Assembly: GCF_001439815.1 (NCBI RefSeq)
Contig: NZ_JYLM01000003.1
Location: 62,001-126,000, forward strand
Direction: 5' to 3'
Length of the DNA: 64,000 nucleotides
DNA from: Pseudomonas orientalis
GTDB taxonomy: Bacteria; Pseudomonadota; Gammaproteobacteria; Pseudomonadales; Pseudomonadaceae
The notes beneath the pieces were generated by a model. That model was not told where the DNA came from. It saw only the letters and a list, made by a program, of their open reading frames with translations, and made no database searches. The position numbers were made by a program, and so were the translations under genes. Positions 53,713 through 63,889 of this stretch are shown here, piece after piece. Numbering within the stretch: position 1 is the first letter of the stretch; each line of letters begins with the position of its first letter.

Positions 53713-54417
53713 TTACACGCCGCTCTGCAGCAGCATGTTACGGATGTGACCAATGGCCTTAGTCGGGTTCAGGCCTTTGGGACATACGTTGACGCAGTTC
53801 ATGATCCCGCGGCAGCGGAATACGCTGAACGGGTCATCCAGTGAAGCCAGACGCTCGGACGTCTTGGTGTCACGGCTGTCTGCCAGGAAGCGATAGGCTT
53901 GCAGCAGCGCAGCCGGGCCCAGGAACTTGTCCGGGTTCCACCAGAAGGACGGGCACGACGTCGAGCAGCAAGCGCACAGGATGCACTCGTACAGACCGTC
54001 GAGTTTCTCACGCTCTTCCGGGGACTGCAGACGTTCGATGGCCGGAGCCGGCGTGTCGTTCTGCAGGAATGGCTTAACTTTCTCGTATTGCTTGTAGAAG
54101 ATGCTCATATCGACGACCAGGTCACGGATGACCGGCAAACCTGGCAGTGGACGAACGATCAGCTTGTTGCCCTTGACCACGGCCGACAGCGGCGTGATGC
54201 ACGCCAGGCCGTTTTTGCCGTTGATGTTCATGCCGTCGGAACCGCACACGCCTTCACGGCAAGAGCGACGATAGGAGAAACCTTCGTCCTGCTCTTTGAT
54301 CAGTGCCAATACATCCAGCACCATCAGGTCTTTACCACCGGTATCAACCTGGAACTCCTGCATGAACGGCGCAGCGTCCTGATCAGGGTTGTAGCGATAA
54401 ACACTGACTTTCAACAT
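53713..54417 (-). CDS. sdhB: Succinate dehydrogenase iron-sulfur subunit
   Basis: A 234-residue iron-sulfur protein with all three clusters: [2Fe-2S] in CREGVCGSDGMNINGKNGLAC-type spacing, [4Fe-4S] in CILCACCSTSCPSFWW, [3Fe-4S] in CRGIMNCVNVCPKGLNP. It links flavin to quinone. The ATG at 54417 has AAGGGTG upstream; a GTG three codons earlier is less likely. 11 bp after sdhA. Confidence 0.97.
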   Translation of the reverse strand: MLKVSVYRYNPDQDAAPFMQEFQVDTGGKDLMVLDVLALIKEQDEGFSYRRSCREGVCGSDGMNINGKNGLACITPLSAVVKGNKLIVRPLPGLPVIRDLVVDMSIFYKQYEKVKPFLQNDTPAPAIERLQSPEEREKLDGLYECILCACCSTSCPSFWWNPDKFLGPAALLQAYRFLADSRDTKTSERLASLDDPFSVFRCRGIMNCVNVCPKGLNPTKAIGHIRNMLLQSGV

Positions 54418-54428
54418 GGCAGTCACCC

Positions 54429-56201
54429 TTAGTAAGTCCGAATCTTCGGTTCAAACGTCGGCACCGTCTTCGGCGAGAAGTTCACGGCACGCTTGGTCAC
54501 GCGCTTGTCACCCGGGAAGTACAGGGTGTGGCACAACCAGTTCTCGTCGTCGCGGTCTTCAAAGTCTTCACGGGCGTGGGCACCACGGGACTCTTTGCGA
54601 ACCTCGGCGGCGATCGCCGTCGCTTCAGCTACTTCCAGCAGGTTCTGCAGCTCAAGGGCTTCGATACGAGCGGTGTTGAACGCCTGGCTCTTATCGTTGA
54701 TCTTGACGTTGGCGATGCGCGTGCGCAGGTCGGCCAGCTGGGCGATACCCTTTTGCATGTATTCGCCGGTACGGAACACACCGAAGTAGTTCTGCATGCA
54801 GCTTTGCAGCTCGCGACGCAGGGTTGCCACGTCTTCGCCATCCGTGCGCTCGTTCAGAGCGTTCAGGCGCGCCAGGGCGGCCTCGATGTTGGCGTCGGTG
54901 GCGTCATCGTATTCGATGCCGTCGGTCAGGGCTTTTTCCAGGTGCAGGCCGGCAGCGCGGCCGAATACCACCAGATCGAGCAGCGAGTTGCCGCCCAGGC
55001 GGTTGGCACCGTGAACCGATACGCACGCCACTTCGCCTACCGCGAACAGACCGTGAATGATCTCGTCCACGCCTTCGGCGTTCTGGGTGATCGCCTGGCC
55101 ATGAATGTTGGTCGGCACGCCGCCCATCATATAGTGGCAGGTCGGAACCACCGGAACCGGAGCAACCACCGGGTCAACGTGAGCAAAAGTCTTGGACAGC
55201 TCGCAGATACCTGGCAGACGGCTGTGCAGCACTTCTTCGCCCAGGTGATCGAGCTTGAGCAGTACGTGGTCGCCGTTCGGGCCACAGCCGTTGCCGGCGA
55301 TGATTTCCTTAACCATCGAGCGAGCAACAACGTCACGACCAGCAAGGTCTTTCGCGTTCGGAGCGTAACGCTCCATGAAACGCTCGCCGTGCTTGTTGAT
55401 CAGGTAACCACCTTCACCACGGCAACCTTCTGTAACCAGTACACCGGCGCCGGCGATGCCGGTCGGGTGGAACTGCCACATTTCGATGTCTTGTACCGGC
55501 ACGCCGGCACGCAGCGCCATGCCAACGCCGTCGCCGGTGTTGATCAGGGCATTGGTGGTCGACGCGTAGATACGACCTGCACCGCCCGTCGCCAGCACGG
55601 TAGCCTTGGCGCGGATGTAGGTGGTTTCACCGGTTTCGATGCAGATGGCAATCACACCGACGAACTCGCCCTTGCCGTTCTTCACCAGATCGACAGCGTA
55701 ATACTCGTTCAGGAACGTGGTACCGGCTTTCAGGTTGCCCTGATAAAGCGTGTGCAGCAGCGCGTGACCGGTACGGTCGGATGCGGCGCAGGTACGGGCA
55801 GCCTGCCCGCCTTTACCGTAATCCTTCGACTGACCGCCGAATGGACGCTGGTAGATACGGCCTTGCTCGGTACGGGAGAACGGCAGACCCATGTGATCCA
55901 GCTCGAACACCGCGGCCGGGCCTTCCTGGCACATGTATTCGATAGCGTCCTGGTCACCGATGTAGTCGGAACCCTTGACGGTATCGTACATGTGCCAGCG
56001 CCAGTCATCGTTCGGATCGGCGGAAGCGATGGCGCAGGTGATGCCACCCTGGGCCGATACGGTGTGGGAACGGGTCGGGAACACCTTGGTGATCACGGCG
56101 GTCTTGTGACCGCCCTGGGCCAGCTGCAGCGCAGCGCGCATGCCGGCACCGCCGCCACCAATAATGATGGCGTCGAATGAAATAGTTGGAATGTTAGCCA
56201 T
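54429..56201 (-). CDS. sdhA: Succinate dehydrogenase flavoprotein subunit
   Basis: A 590-residue flavoprotein. FAD motif [17 protein letters not shown], the covalently flavinylated His in [14 protein letters not shown], catalytic region [24 protein letters not shown] and ELCQYHYMMGG-like [12 protein letters not shown]. It oxidises succinate. Three bases after sdhD. Confidence 0.97.
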   Translation of the reverse strand: MANIPTISFDAIIIGGGGAGMRAALQLAQGGHKTAVITKVFPTRSHTVSAQGGITCAIASADPNDDWRWHMYDTVKGSDYIGDQDAIEYMCQEGPAAVFELDHMGLPFSRTEQGRIYQRPFGGQSKDYGKGGQAARTCAASDRTGHALLHTLYQGNLKAGTTFLNEYYAVDLVKNGKGEFVGVIAICIETGETTYIRAKATVLATGGAGRIYASTTNALINTGDGVGMALRAGVPVQDIEMWQFHPTGIAGAGVLVTEGCRGEGGYLINKHGERFMERYAPNAKDLAGRDVVARSMVKEIIAGNGCGPNGDHVLLKLDHLGEEVLHSRLPGICELSKTFAHVDPVVAPVPVVPTCHYMMGGVPTNIHGQAITQNAEGVDEIIHGLFAVGEVACVSVHGANRLGGNSLLDLVVFGRAAGLHLEKALTDGIEYDDATDANIEAALARLNALNERTDGEDVATLRRELQSCMQNYFGVFRTGEYMQKGIAQLADLRTRIANVKINDKSQAFNTARIEALELQNLLEVAEATAIAAEVRKESRGAHAREDFEDRDDENWLCHTLYFPGDKRVTKRAVNFSPKTVPTFEPKIRTY

Positions 56202-56204
56202 GAA

Positions 56205-56573
56205 TCAGATACCCCAAAGAATCTGCACACCCCAGACGAAGTAAGCGAACATCGCGATGCCGCATACTGCCTGGAAGAGGAAACGGACTGCGGTCGCGGA
56301 CTTGCCCAGCGCCATTGGCGTCAGGTAGTCGGTCGCGATGGTCCACATGCCGACCCAGGCGTGAGCGCCCAGGGCTACAAGGGCCAGCAGGCTGAAGATT
56401 CGCATCGCATTGTGGGCGAACAGGCCATGCCATTGCTCATAGCCGATGCCCGGGTTTGCGACGAGGTATCCGATCAGGAAAATGAAATAAGCCGCGAGAA
56501 CGACCGCAGACACACGCTGTGCCATCCAGTCATAGAGGCCCGAACGCGACAGATTCGTTACGCTGGTTACCAT
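56205..56573 (-). CDS. sdhD: Succinate dehydrogenase membrane anchor SdhD
   Basis: A 122-residue anchor with three transmembrane helices (YDWMAQRVSAVVLAAYFIFL, then ALVALGAHAWVGMWTIATDYL with the heme-ligand His, then a C-terminal helix). The ATG at 56573 overlaps the sdhC stop by 7 bases (ATGGTAA); a TTG two codons earlier is unlikely. Confidence 0.94.
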   Translation of the reverse strand: MVTSVTNLSRSGLYDWMAQRVSAVVLAAYFIFLIGYLVANPGIGYEQWHGLFAHNAMRIFSLLALVALGAHAWVGMWTIATDYLTPMALGKSATAVRFLFQAVCGIAMFAYFVWGVQILWGI

Positions 56574-56941
56574 ATCCAAACTCCTGCCAGAACGATCAGC
56601 ACCACGGAAATGGCGATGATGATTTTCGAGCCCAGGCGGCCGCCTTCCAGCGTCTCACCGATGCCCATGTCCATGATCAAGTGGCGCACACCGGCTACCA
56701 GGTGATACAGAAGAGAGGACAGGAGGCCCCATGCTACGAACTTGGCCAGCGGGCTGGTCAAGGTTGCCTTCACCTCGGCGAAACCTTCCTCGGAACCCAG
56801 GGATTTGCTCAATGCATAAAGCATGATGCCCAGGCCCAGGAACAGGATGATGCCGGAAACACGGTGCAGGAACGACGTAACGCCGGTGATGGGGAGTTTG
56901 ATGGTCCTTAGGTCTAGGTTTACAGGTCGTTGGCTATTCAC
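56567..56941 (-). CDS. sdhC: Succinate dehydrogenase cytochrome b556 subunit SdhC
   Basis: A 124-residue anchor with three helices and the SdhC motif TSFLHRVSGIILFLGLG and LYHLVAGVRHLIMDMG, the latter carrying the heme-ligand His. Start is the GTG at 56941, giving NSQRPVNLDL. First gene of sdhCDAB-sucAB-lpd-sucCD, divergent from gltA. Confidence 0.94.
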   Translation of the reverse strand: MNSQRPVNLDLRTIKLPITGVTSFLHRVSGIILFLGLGIMLYALSKSLGSEEGFAEVKATLTSPLAKFVAWGLLSSLLYHLVAGVRHLIMDMGIGETLEGGRLGSKIIIAISVVLIVLAGVWIW

Positions 56942-57220
56942 GGCTTTTTTTCACACTGAAGAGCCCCTAACAATCAGGGCAAAGTTGTTGGGGAGTGCGA
57001 CTGGTCAGGTAAGCACCACCCAGGGAGTGCGACCCCCAATGAAAGCAAGCCCAAAAGCCCTTGGCGGTCGGTGGCCGAGTATAGACAGTTAGGTTACTAA
57101 TGACAACGCGCACACCTCACCCTAATAGCGGATTGCGCTGGCGGGATAAAAGGCGTAAATGGCGCTCAATTTCGACGAAATAGTAGGGTTAAAGCCTTCT
57201 GGAGCAAGACTTTAGGCAAA

Positions 57221-57248
57221 TTGACATCTGAATTTATCTCACTATAGT
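57221..57248 (+). promoter_or_regulatory. Sigma-70 promoter of gltA
   Basis: TTGACA (57221-57226), 16-bp spacer, TATAGT (57243-57248), 58 bp before the gltA ATG. The rest of the 365-bp divergent region (56942-57306) holds no gene; GGGAGTGCGAC occurs twice in it (near 56990 and 57023). Confidence 0.7.
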
Positions 57249-57306
57249 GGTGCGGGCCCTGCGTGGGGGGTCTGTCTGATGATTTGAAGCATAAATAGGA
57301 GGCCAC

Positions 57307-58596
57307 ATGGCTGACAAAAAAGCGCAGTTGATCATCGAGGGCGCAGCCCCCGTCGAGCTGCCCATTTTAACCGGCACCGTTGGTCCCGATGTAATCGACG
57401 TAAGGGGCCTGACGGCCACGGGCCGTTTCACTTTCGACCCAGGCTTCATGTCGACCGCCTCTTGCGAGTCGAAGATTACCTATATCGATGGCGATAATGG
57501 CATTCTGCTTCACCGCGGCTACCCGATCGAGCAACTCGCCGAACAGTCGGACTATCTGGAAACCTGCTACCTGCTGCTAAATGGCGAATTGCCAACAGCC
57601 GAACAGAAAGCCCAGTTCGTCAGCACCGTGAAGAACCACACCATGGTTCACGAGCAGTTGAAGACCTTCTTCAACGGCTTCCGTCGCGACGCTCACCCGA
57701 TGGCCGTCATGTGCGGCGTGGTTGGCGCCCTGTCGGCCTTCTATCACGACTCCCTGGACATCAATAACCCGCAGCATCGCGAAATTTCCGCGATCCGCCT
57801 GGTTGCCAAGATGCCGACCCTGGCCGCAATGGTTTACAAGTACTCCATGGGCCAACCCATGATGTACCCGCGCAACGACCTGACGTACGCGGAAAACTTC
57901 CTGCACATGATGTTCAACACGCCGTGCGAGATCAAACCGATCAGCCCGGTGCTGGCCAAGGCCATGGACCGGATCTTCATCCTCCACGCCGACCACGAGC
58001 AGAACGCCTCCACCTCTACCGTGCGTCTGGCGGGCTCTTCGGGTGCCAACCCGTTTGCCTGTATCGCCGCCGGCATCGCCGCACTGTGGGGCCCTGCCCA
58101 CGGCGGTGCGAACGAAGCCGTATTGACCATGCTCGATGAAATCGGCGATGTCTCGAACATCGACACGTTCATCGCCAAGGCCAAGGACAAGAACGATCCG
58201 TTCAAGTTGATGGGCTTCGGCCACCGGGTCTACAAGAACCGCGACCCGCGCGCCACCGTCATGAAGCAGACCTGCGACGAAGTGTTGAAGGAACTGGGCA
58301 TCAAGAACGATCCGCAACTCGAACTGGCCATGCGCCTGGAAGAGATCGCCCTGACCGACCCGTACTTCATCGAACGCTCGCTGTACCCGAACGTCGACTT
58401 CTACTCGGGGATCATCCTCAAGGCGATCGGTATTCCAACCAGCATGTTCACCGTGATCTTCGCCCTGGCGCGGACCGTGGGCTGGATCTCCCACTGGAAG
58501 GAAATGCTCTCCAGCCCGTACAAGATTGGCCGCCCGCGCCAGCTGTACACCGGCTACGAGTCGCGTGATATCACCAAGCTGGAAGATCGCAAGTAG
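57307..58596 (+). CDS. gltA: Citrate synthase (type II)
   Basis: A 429-residue hexameric-type citrate synthase. NADH-regulated N-terminal domain, [50 protein letters not shown] with catalytic His, [11 protein letters not shown] with catalytic His, and [14 protein letters not shown]. Ribosome site AGGAGG. Divergent from sdhC; own promoter and terminator. Confidence 0.97.
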   Translation: MADKKAQLIIEGAAPVELPILTGTVGPDVIDVRGLTATGRFTFDPGFMSTASCESKITYIDGDNGILLHRGYPIEQLAEQSDYLETCYLLLNGELPTAEQKAQFVSTVKNHTMVHEQLKTFFNGFRRDAHPMAVMCGVVGALSAFYHDSLDINNPQHREISAIRLVAKMPTLAAMVYKYSMGQPMMYPRNDLTYAENFLHMMFNTPCEIKPISPVLAKAMDRIFILHADHEQNASTSTVRLAGSSGANPFACIAAGIAALWGPAHGGANEAVLTMLDEIGDVSNIDTFIAKAKDKNDPFKLMGFGHRVYKNRDPRATVMKQTCDEVLKELGIKNDPQLELAMRLEEIALTDPYFIERSLYPNVDFYSGIILKAIGIPTSMFTVIFALARTVGWISHWKEMLSSPYKIGRPRQLYTGYESRDITKLEDRK

Positions 58597-58621
58597 GCAT
58601 TTAGCTGCGAGCTTTACTGAG

Positions 58622-58650
58622 AACGGCCTCCCTTAGTGGAGGCCGTTTTT
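58622..58650 (+). terminator. gltA terminator
   Basis: AACGGCCTCC-CTTAGT-GGAGGCCGTT followed by TTT, 25 bp after the stop. Confidence 0.9.
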
Positions 58651-58674
58651 GTTTGTAGTGTCTGAACCGGCCTC

Positions 58675-58764
58675 ATCGGGGGCAAGCCCCCTCCCACACT
58701 GGATTGGGTTCACACATCTGAACGTGTGAATACAGTCAAATGTGGGAGGGGGCTTGCCCCCGAT
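58675..58764. repeat. Two single REPs, back to back
   Basis: ATCGGGGGC... at 58675-58698 and TGTGGGAGG... at 58741-58764, facing outward, in the convergent gltA/actP space. Confidence 0.85.
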
Positions 58765-58796
58765 GGCACTGGCCCAGACACCAAAAAAACCCAGGC

Positions 58797-58829
58797 AAAA
58801 AAAATACCCCAGCCTTTCGACCGGGGCAT
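58797..58829 (-). terminator. actP terminator
   Basis: On the minus strand, GCCCCGG...CTGGGGT is followed by a run of eight T. The stem is imperfect. Confidence 0.65.
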
Positions 58830-58849
58830 TTCTCTATCTTGTTACAACC

Positions 58850-60508
58850 TTAGTGGTTAACCGCCCCACTCGCCCCCAGGCCCGTCTGCGAACGCACAAA
58901 CTGCGGGAAGTACAGCGCACGCTCTTTCTCCGCCGCCGCCGACTTGTCGGTGATGGAGAAGAACCAGATACCCACGAATGCGATGATCATCGAGAACAGC
59001 GCCGGGTATTCGTAAGGGAAGATGGCTTTTTCATGGTGCAGGATCGACACCCAGATGGTCGGACCCAGCACCATCAGGCCCACGGCACTGATCAGGCCCA
59101 GCCAGCCGCCAATCATGGCGCCACGGGTGGTGAGGTTTTTCCAGTACATGGAAAGCAGCAGCACCGGGAAGTTACAGCTGGCGGCAATCGAGAACGCCAG
59201 GCCGACCATGAACGCGATGTTCTGGCTTTCGAACAGAATCCCCAGGCCGATAGCCAACACTGCCAGGGCAATGGTGGTGATCTTCGACACGCGAATCTCG
59301 TCCTTCTCGTTGGCCTTGCCTTTCTTGATCACGCTGGCATACAGGTCGTGGGACACCGCCGAAGCACCTGCGAGCGTCAAGCCGGCAACCACCGCAAGGA
59401 TGGTGGCGAAGGCCACGGCCGAGATGAAGCCCAGGAAGATACTGCCGCCCACCGCGTTGGCCAGGTGCACCGCCGCCATGTTGTTGCCGCCGAGCAAGGC
59501 GCCTGCCGCATCCTTGAACGCCGGATTGGTGCTGACCAGCAGGATCGCGCCAAAGCCGATGATGAACGTCAGGATATAGAAGTAGCCGATAAAGCCGGTG
59601 GCATACAGCACGCTCTTACGCGCTTCCTTGGCGTCGCTCACGGTGAAGAAGCGCATCAGGATGTGCGGCAGGCCCGCAGTACCGAACATCAGCGCAAGGC
59701 CCAGGGAGAACGCCGAGATCGGATCTTTCACCAGCCCGCCGGGGCTCATGATCGCTTCACCTTTAGGGTGAACCTTGATCGCTTCGGAGAACAGCATGTT
59801 GAAGTCGAAGTTGACGTGCTTCATCACCATCAGCGCCATGAACGAGGCACCGGACAGCAGCAGCACCGCCTTGATGATCTGCACCCAGGTGGTCGCCAGC
59901 ATGCCGCCGAACAGCACGTACATGCACATCAGGATGCCCACCAGGATCACCGCCACATGGTAATCGAGGCCGAACAGCAGTTGGATCAGCTTGCCCGCGC
60001 CGACCATCTGCGCGATCAGGTAGAACGCCACCACCACCAGCGAGCCGCAGGCCGACAGGCTGCGGATCTGGGTTTGCCCGAGACGATAGGACGCCACGTC
60101 GGCAAAGGTGTACTTGCCCAGGTTGCGCAGGCGCTCGGCGATCAGGAACAGAATGATCGGCCAGCCCACCAGGAAGCCGATCGAGTAGATCAGGCCGTCA
60201 TAACCGGAGGTGAACACCAGCGCGGAAATCCCCAGGAAGGACGCGGCCGACATATAGTCGCCGGCGATCGCCAGGCCGTTCTGGAAACCGGTGATCTTGC
60301 CGCCGGCCGCGTAGTAGTCGGCCGCCGAGTTGTTGCGCTTGGAAGCCCAGTAGGTGATGCACAACGTCGCGCCGACAAAGGCCACGAACATCAGGATCGC
60401 TGCAATATTCAGCGGTTGCTTGTGCACTTCACCGGTCAATGCATCGGCCGCCCAAACAGCGGGCGCAAAGACTGAAGCTGCGAATACAGCCAATAGACGA
60501 CGGATCAT
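58850..60508 (-). CDS. actP: Cation/acetate symporter ActP
   Basis: A 552-residue sodium:solute symporter with a cleavable-looking N-terminus ([14 protein letters not shown]) and 13 or more helices. Family segments: [47 protein letters not shown] core and [25 protein letters not shown]. Takes up acetate and glyoxylate. Overlaps the upstream DUF485 gene by 4 bp, the usual yjcH-actP arrangement. No acs gene in the window. Confidence 0.93.
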   Translation of the reverse strand: MIRRLLAVFAASVFAPAVWAADALTGEVHKQPLNIAAILMFVAFVGATLCITYWASKRNNSAADYYAAGGKITGFQNGLAIAGDYMSAASFLGISALVFTSGYDGLIYSIGFLVGWPIILFLIAERLRNLGKYTFADVASYRLGQTQIRSLSACGSLVVVAFYLIAQMVGAGKLIQLLFGLDYHVAVILVGILMCMYVLFGGMLATTWVQIIKAVLLLSGASFMALMVMKHVNFDFNMLFSEAIKVHPKGEAIMSPGGLVKDPISAFSLGLALMFGTAGLPHILMRFFTVSDAKEARKSVLYATGFIGYFYILTFIIGFGAILLVSTNPAFKDAAGALLGGNNMAAVHLANAVGGSIFLGFISAVAFATILAVVAGLTLAGASAVSHDLYASVIKKGKANEKDEIRVSKITTIALAVLAIGLGILFESQNIAFMVGLAFSIAASCNFPVLLLSMYWKNLTTRGAMIGGWLGLISAVGLMVLGPTIWVSILHHEKAIFPYEYPALFSMIIAFVGIWFFSITDKSAAAEKERALYFPQFVRSQTGLGASGAVNH

Positions 60509-60816
60509 TGCGCAGCCTCCTTGAGAATCGCATTGTTCAGGTCGTCGAATTCGCCGTTGGCGCGTCGTACATAGATGCCGGTGAGGATGAAGGCCGAAAC
60601 AATCAGCCCGACCCCGATAGGGATACCCCAGGTAATGGATGAGCCAGGGCTCAGCTTGGCCCCCAGCACTTGCGGCCCGTAGGCGATCAACAGGATGAAG
60701 CCGGAGTAAAGCCCTAGCATGATCGCCGAGAGAATCCAGGCGAACCTTTCCCTTTTCCTGACCAGCTCCTTGAAACGCGGGCTGTTTTGAATCGAGAGGT
60801 AAATGCTGTCGTTCAT
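60505..60816 (-). CDS. yjcH: DUF485 membrane protein (YjcH)
   Basis: A 103-residue protein with two transmembrane helices (residues about 28-50 and 65-85) and the family N-terminus [17 protein letters not shown]. Co-encoded with actP, which it probably assists. Ends [20 protein letters not shown]. Ribosome site is AGGATAAAAACA, rather weak. Confidence 0.9.
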   Translation of the reverse strand: MNDSIYLSIQNSPRFKELVRKRERFAWILSAIMLGLYSGFILLIAYGPQVLGAKLSPGSSITWGIPIGVGLIVSAFILTGIYVRRANGEFDDLNNAILKEAAQ

Positions 60817-60963
60817 TGTTTTTATCCTCGCAGCACAGCTTTTTTATTATTGGAACGTATCCACTGTAGGCGGCTGTGGAAAGGGTTCCAGACGACCTTA
60901 GTAGTAGATCGAGTGTAGCGAGGGTTTGTGAGAGCGCAGAAACATTTGCGGGTGACGAAATAA

Positions 60964-61052
60964 TGTGGGAGGGGGCTTGCCCCCGATAGCGATAGACCTG
61001 TCAGATCATCAACGACTGACACACCGCAATCGGGGGCAAGCCCCCTCCCACA
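60964..61052. repeat. REPIN (GGGGGC type)
   Basis: Facing REP pair between the betaine-binding protein gene and the DUF485 gene; its right end lies 19 bp past the binding-protein stop. Confidence 0.9.
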
Positions 61053-61071
61053 GGGGTTTTATCAGGGTTTG

Positions 61072-61923
61072 TTATTTAGCGGTCCACTCGGCCACGCGTT
61101 CCGGGTGCTTGGCTACCCAATCCTTGGCTGCGGCATCCGGCTTGGCACCTTCCTGGATCGCCAGCATGACTTCACCGATTTCATCCTTGGAGGCCCACTG
61201 GAATTTCTTCAGAAAGGCCGCGACTTCCGGCGCCTTCTTCTCCAAGCCCTTGCTGCCAATGCTGTTGACGGTTTCAGCAGCACCATAAATCCCTTTTGGG
61301 TCATCCAAAAAACGCAGTTTCCACTTGGCGAACATCCAGTGCGGCACCCAACCGGTGACGGCGATGGAGTCCTGCTTGTCTTCGGCGCGGGTCAGTTCGG
61401 CGATCATTGCGGCGCCCGAGCTGGCTTGCAGTTTGTAGTCGAGCCCGTATTGCTTGATGGCCTCGTCGGTCTTGAGCATCACGCCTGAGCCGGCGTCGAT
61501 ACCGACGATCTTGTTCTTGAAGGTGGTGTCGGTCTTGAGGTCTTCGATGGACTTGGCCTTGACGTACTCCGGCACGATCAAGCCAATTTTTGCATCCTTG
61601 AAGTTGGGGCCGTAGTCGACCACCTTGTCCTTGTTCTTGGTCCAGTATTCGCCGTGGGTCACCGGCAGCCAGGCGGACAGCATGGCGTCGAGCTTGCCGG
61701 TGGCGACACCCTGCCACATGATCCCGGTGGCGACCGCCTGCAGTTTCACGTCGTAGCCGAGCTTCTGCTTGATCACTTCTGCCGCCACGTGGGTGGTGGC
61801 TACGCTGTCGGACCAGCCATCCACATAGCCGATGCTCAGGGTTTTGCTGTCGGCACTGGCCAGTGTGGAGCCCATCGCAACTACCAGCGTGGCAGCTGCG
61901 CCCAAGAGTCGTCGCATCTTCAT
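61072..61923 (-). CDS. Glycine-betaine-type periplasmic binding protein (orphan)
   Basis: A 283-residue OpuAC-family substrate-binding protein. Start at 61923 behind GGGGAAG gives a signal peptide cleaved near TLASA-DS. Aromatic-box candidates are in YVDGWSDSVATTH, MLSAWLPVTHGEYW and VTGWVPHWMFAKWKLRFLDD. Likely ligand is glycine betaine or another quaternary amine. No ATPase or permease gene is adjacent; Pseudomonas is known to use several stand-alone binding proteins with one Cbc-type transporter, which would fit. Confidence 0.87.
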   Translation of the reverse strand: MKMRRLLGAAATLVVAMGSTLASADSKTLSIGYVDGWSDSVATTHVAAEVIKQKLGYDVKLQAVATGIMWQGVATGKLDAMLSAWLPVTHGEYWTKNKDKVVDYGPNFKDAKIGLIVPEYVKAKSIEDLKTDTTFKNKIVGIDAGSGVMLKTDEAIKQYGLDYKLQASSGAAMIAELTRAEDKQDSIAVTGWVPHWMFAKWKLRFLDDPKGIYGAAETVNSIGSKGLEKKAPEVAAFLKKFQWASKDEIGEVMLAIQEGAKPDAAAKDWVAKHPERVAEWTAK

Positions 61924-62222
61924 ATTACTTCCCCGAAAGTGCTGCGCCCGACGAATGCCGAGCGACGTCAACCTGTTGTTATACGGTGCACCGCGCCCCC
62001 TTCACGCGCATCGATCCGGTCGTTGAGGCATCAGTGGAGTACTGACAGTTTTATCATCAACCTGCGTAGGCCTTTGCCCTGCTCTGTCAGCGACCTTGGT
62101 TGAGCAAGAAACGACATCACATCGCCAGCAGGACGCTTTGTAGGACTTATCGAGAAAATCCCGCCCGAACTTTGCATGTCAAAATTATGCGGCCCCACTG
62201 AAGCGCGACAATTACGGGTAAG

Positions 62223-63809
62223 ATGCGCGCCTTTGCTCCCCCAGATAAGCCGACCATGCCTGCGACTGCCCGCTTCCCTGCCCTGCCCTATTTTTTCGCC
62301 CTGAGCCTTGGCTTGCTCGCCCTCGTCGGCTACTGGTACGGCCTCGGCCGGCCCGTGGTGCTGCCGGATGTGGCAAGCGCCAGCCACAAGCTGCAATGTG
62401 CGTCCTATACGCCCTTCGACAAGGACCAGTCGCCGTTCGACCAACCGTTCAAGCTGCGTCCCGAGCGCATGGATGCCGACCTGGCCCTGCTGGCCACACG
62501 TTTTGAATGCATTCGCACCTATTCCATGACCGGCCTGGAAGCGTTGCCGCAGATGGCGCGCAAGCATGGGCTGAAGGTAATGGCCGGGGCCTGGGTGAGC
62601 AGCGACCCGGTGGCGACTCAAAAGGAAATCGACGAGTTGATCGCGGCAGCCAATGCCAACCCGGACGTGGTGACCTCGGTCATCGTCGGCAACGAAGCGC
62701 TGTTGCGCAAGGAGGTCACCGCCAAGCAACTGGTGACGCTGATCCAGACCGTCAAACGCCAGATCAAGCAGCCGGTCACCTACGCCGATGTGTGGGAGTT
62801 CTGGCTGCAGCACCCGGAAATCGCCCCGGCGGTGGACTTTCTGACCATCCACCTGCTGCCGTACTGGGAAGATGAGCCGTCCGGCATCGACCAGGCGCTC
62901 AAGCACGTAGGCGATGTCCGCCAGACCTTCGGCCACAAGTTCGCGCCCAAGGACATTCTGATTGGCGAAACCGGCTGGCCCAGTGAAGGACGCCAGCGCG
63001 AGACCGCCGTGCCGAGCCGGGTCAATGAAGCCAGGTTCATGCGCGGCTTTGTCGCCATGGCCGAAGCCAATGGCTGGCGCTACAACCTGATTGAAGCCTT
63101 TGACCAGCCGTGGAAGCGCGCCAGTGAAGGTGCGGTGGGCGGTTACTGGGGCCTGTTCGATGCCGATCGCCAGGACAAGGGCATCCTCGCCGGGCCGGTG
63201 ACCAATGTGCCGTACTGGCCGCTGTGGCTGGGCGTCGGCGGGATGATTCTGTTGGGGACATTGGTGCTCGGTGGGCGGGTTCGGACAGTTCGTGCGGCCA
63301 TTGCCCTGCCTTTACTGGGCGCGGTCGCCGCATGTTCCATCGGCACCTGGGCTGAACTGACCCGCGTTACCGCGCGCTTTGCTGATGAATGGGTATGGGC
63401 CGGCTTGCTGGTGATATTGAACCTGCTGGTACTGGCCCACGCCGCCCTGGCGCTCGGCGTGCGTGATGGGTGGCGTGAGCGAGCGTTCAACTGGCTGGAA
63501 CAGCGCGCCGGGTGGTGGGTGGCAATCGCCGGGTTTGCTGGCGCTGTGATGATGCTGGCGCTGGTGTTTGACCCGCGTTATCGCAGCTTTCCAAGCGCGG
63601 CGCTGGTGCTGCCGGCCCTGGTGTACCTGGTGCGCCCGGTGAACGGGCCGCGTCGGGAGATTGCGCTGCTGACCTTTATCATCGGTGCCGGCATTGCGCC
63701 GCAATTGTACCGTGAAGGTGTGCTGAATCAGCAGGCCTGGGGTTGGGCGGTGGTCAGCCTGCTTATGGTTGTGGCTTTGTGGCGTTGCTTGCGGGTGCGC
63801 AAGGCTTGA
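62223..63809 (+). CDS. GH17-domain membrane protein (beta-1,3-glucan hydrolase/transglycosylase)
   Basis: A 528-residue protein. One N-terminal anchor helix (residues about 20-40), a periplasmic GH17 TIM-barrel domain (about 55-320) with the acid/base Glu in SVIVGNEALLR and nucleophile Glu in ILIGETGWPSEGR, then about six transmembrane helices. Related proteobacterial GH17 domains rearrange beta-1,3-glucans and are linked to cyclic or periplasmic glucan synthesis. No glycosyltransferase gene is next to it in the window. The start may instead be the ATG at 62256 (MPATARFP), which puts the hydrophobic helix closer to the N-terminus. Confidence 0.82.
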   Translation: MRAFAPPDKPTMPATARFPALPYFFALSLGLLALVGYWYGLGRPVVLPDVASASHKLQCASYTPFDKDQSPFDQPFKLRPERMDADLALLATRFECIRTYSMTGLEALPQMARKHGLKVMAGAWVSSDPVATQKEIDELIAAANANPDVVTSVIVGNEALLRKEVTAKQLVTLIQTVKRQIKQPVTYADVWEFWLQHPEIAPAVDFLTIHLLPYWEDEPSGIDQALKHVGDVRQTFGHKFAPKDILIGETGWPSEGRQRETAVPSRVNEARFMRGFVAMAEANGWRYNLIEAFDQPWKRASEGAVGGYWGLFDADRQDKGILAGPVTNVPYWPLWLGVGGMILLGTLVLGGRVRTVRAAIALPLLGAVAACSIGTWAELTRVTARFADEWVWAGLLVILNLLVLAHAALALGVRDGWRERAFNWLEQRAGWWVAIAGFAGAVMMLALVFDPRYRSFPSAALVLPALVYLVRPVNGPRREIALLTFIIGAGIAPQLYREGVLNQQAWGWAVVSLLMVVALWRCLRVRKA

Positions 63810-63816
63810 CACCGCC

Positions 63817-63881
63817 ATCGGGGGCAAGCCCCCTCCCACATTTGGAATGCGTTCCCCTGTGGGAGGGGGCTTGCCCCCGAT
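63817..63881. repeat. Two single REPs, back to back
   Basis: ATCGGGGGC... at 63817-63840 and TGTGGGAGG... at 63858-63881, facing outward, between convergent genes. Confidence 0.85.
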
Positions 63882-63889
63882 AGGCCCTG

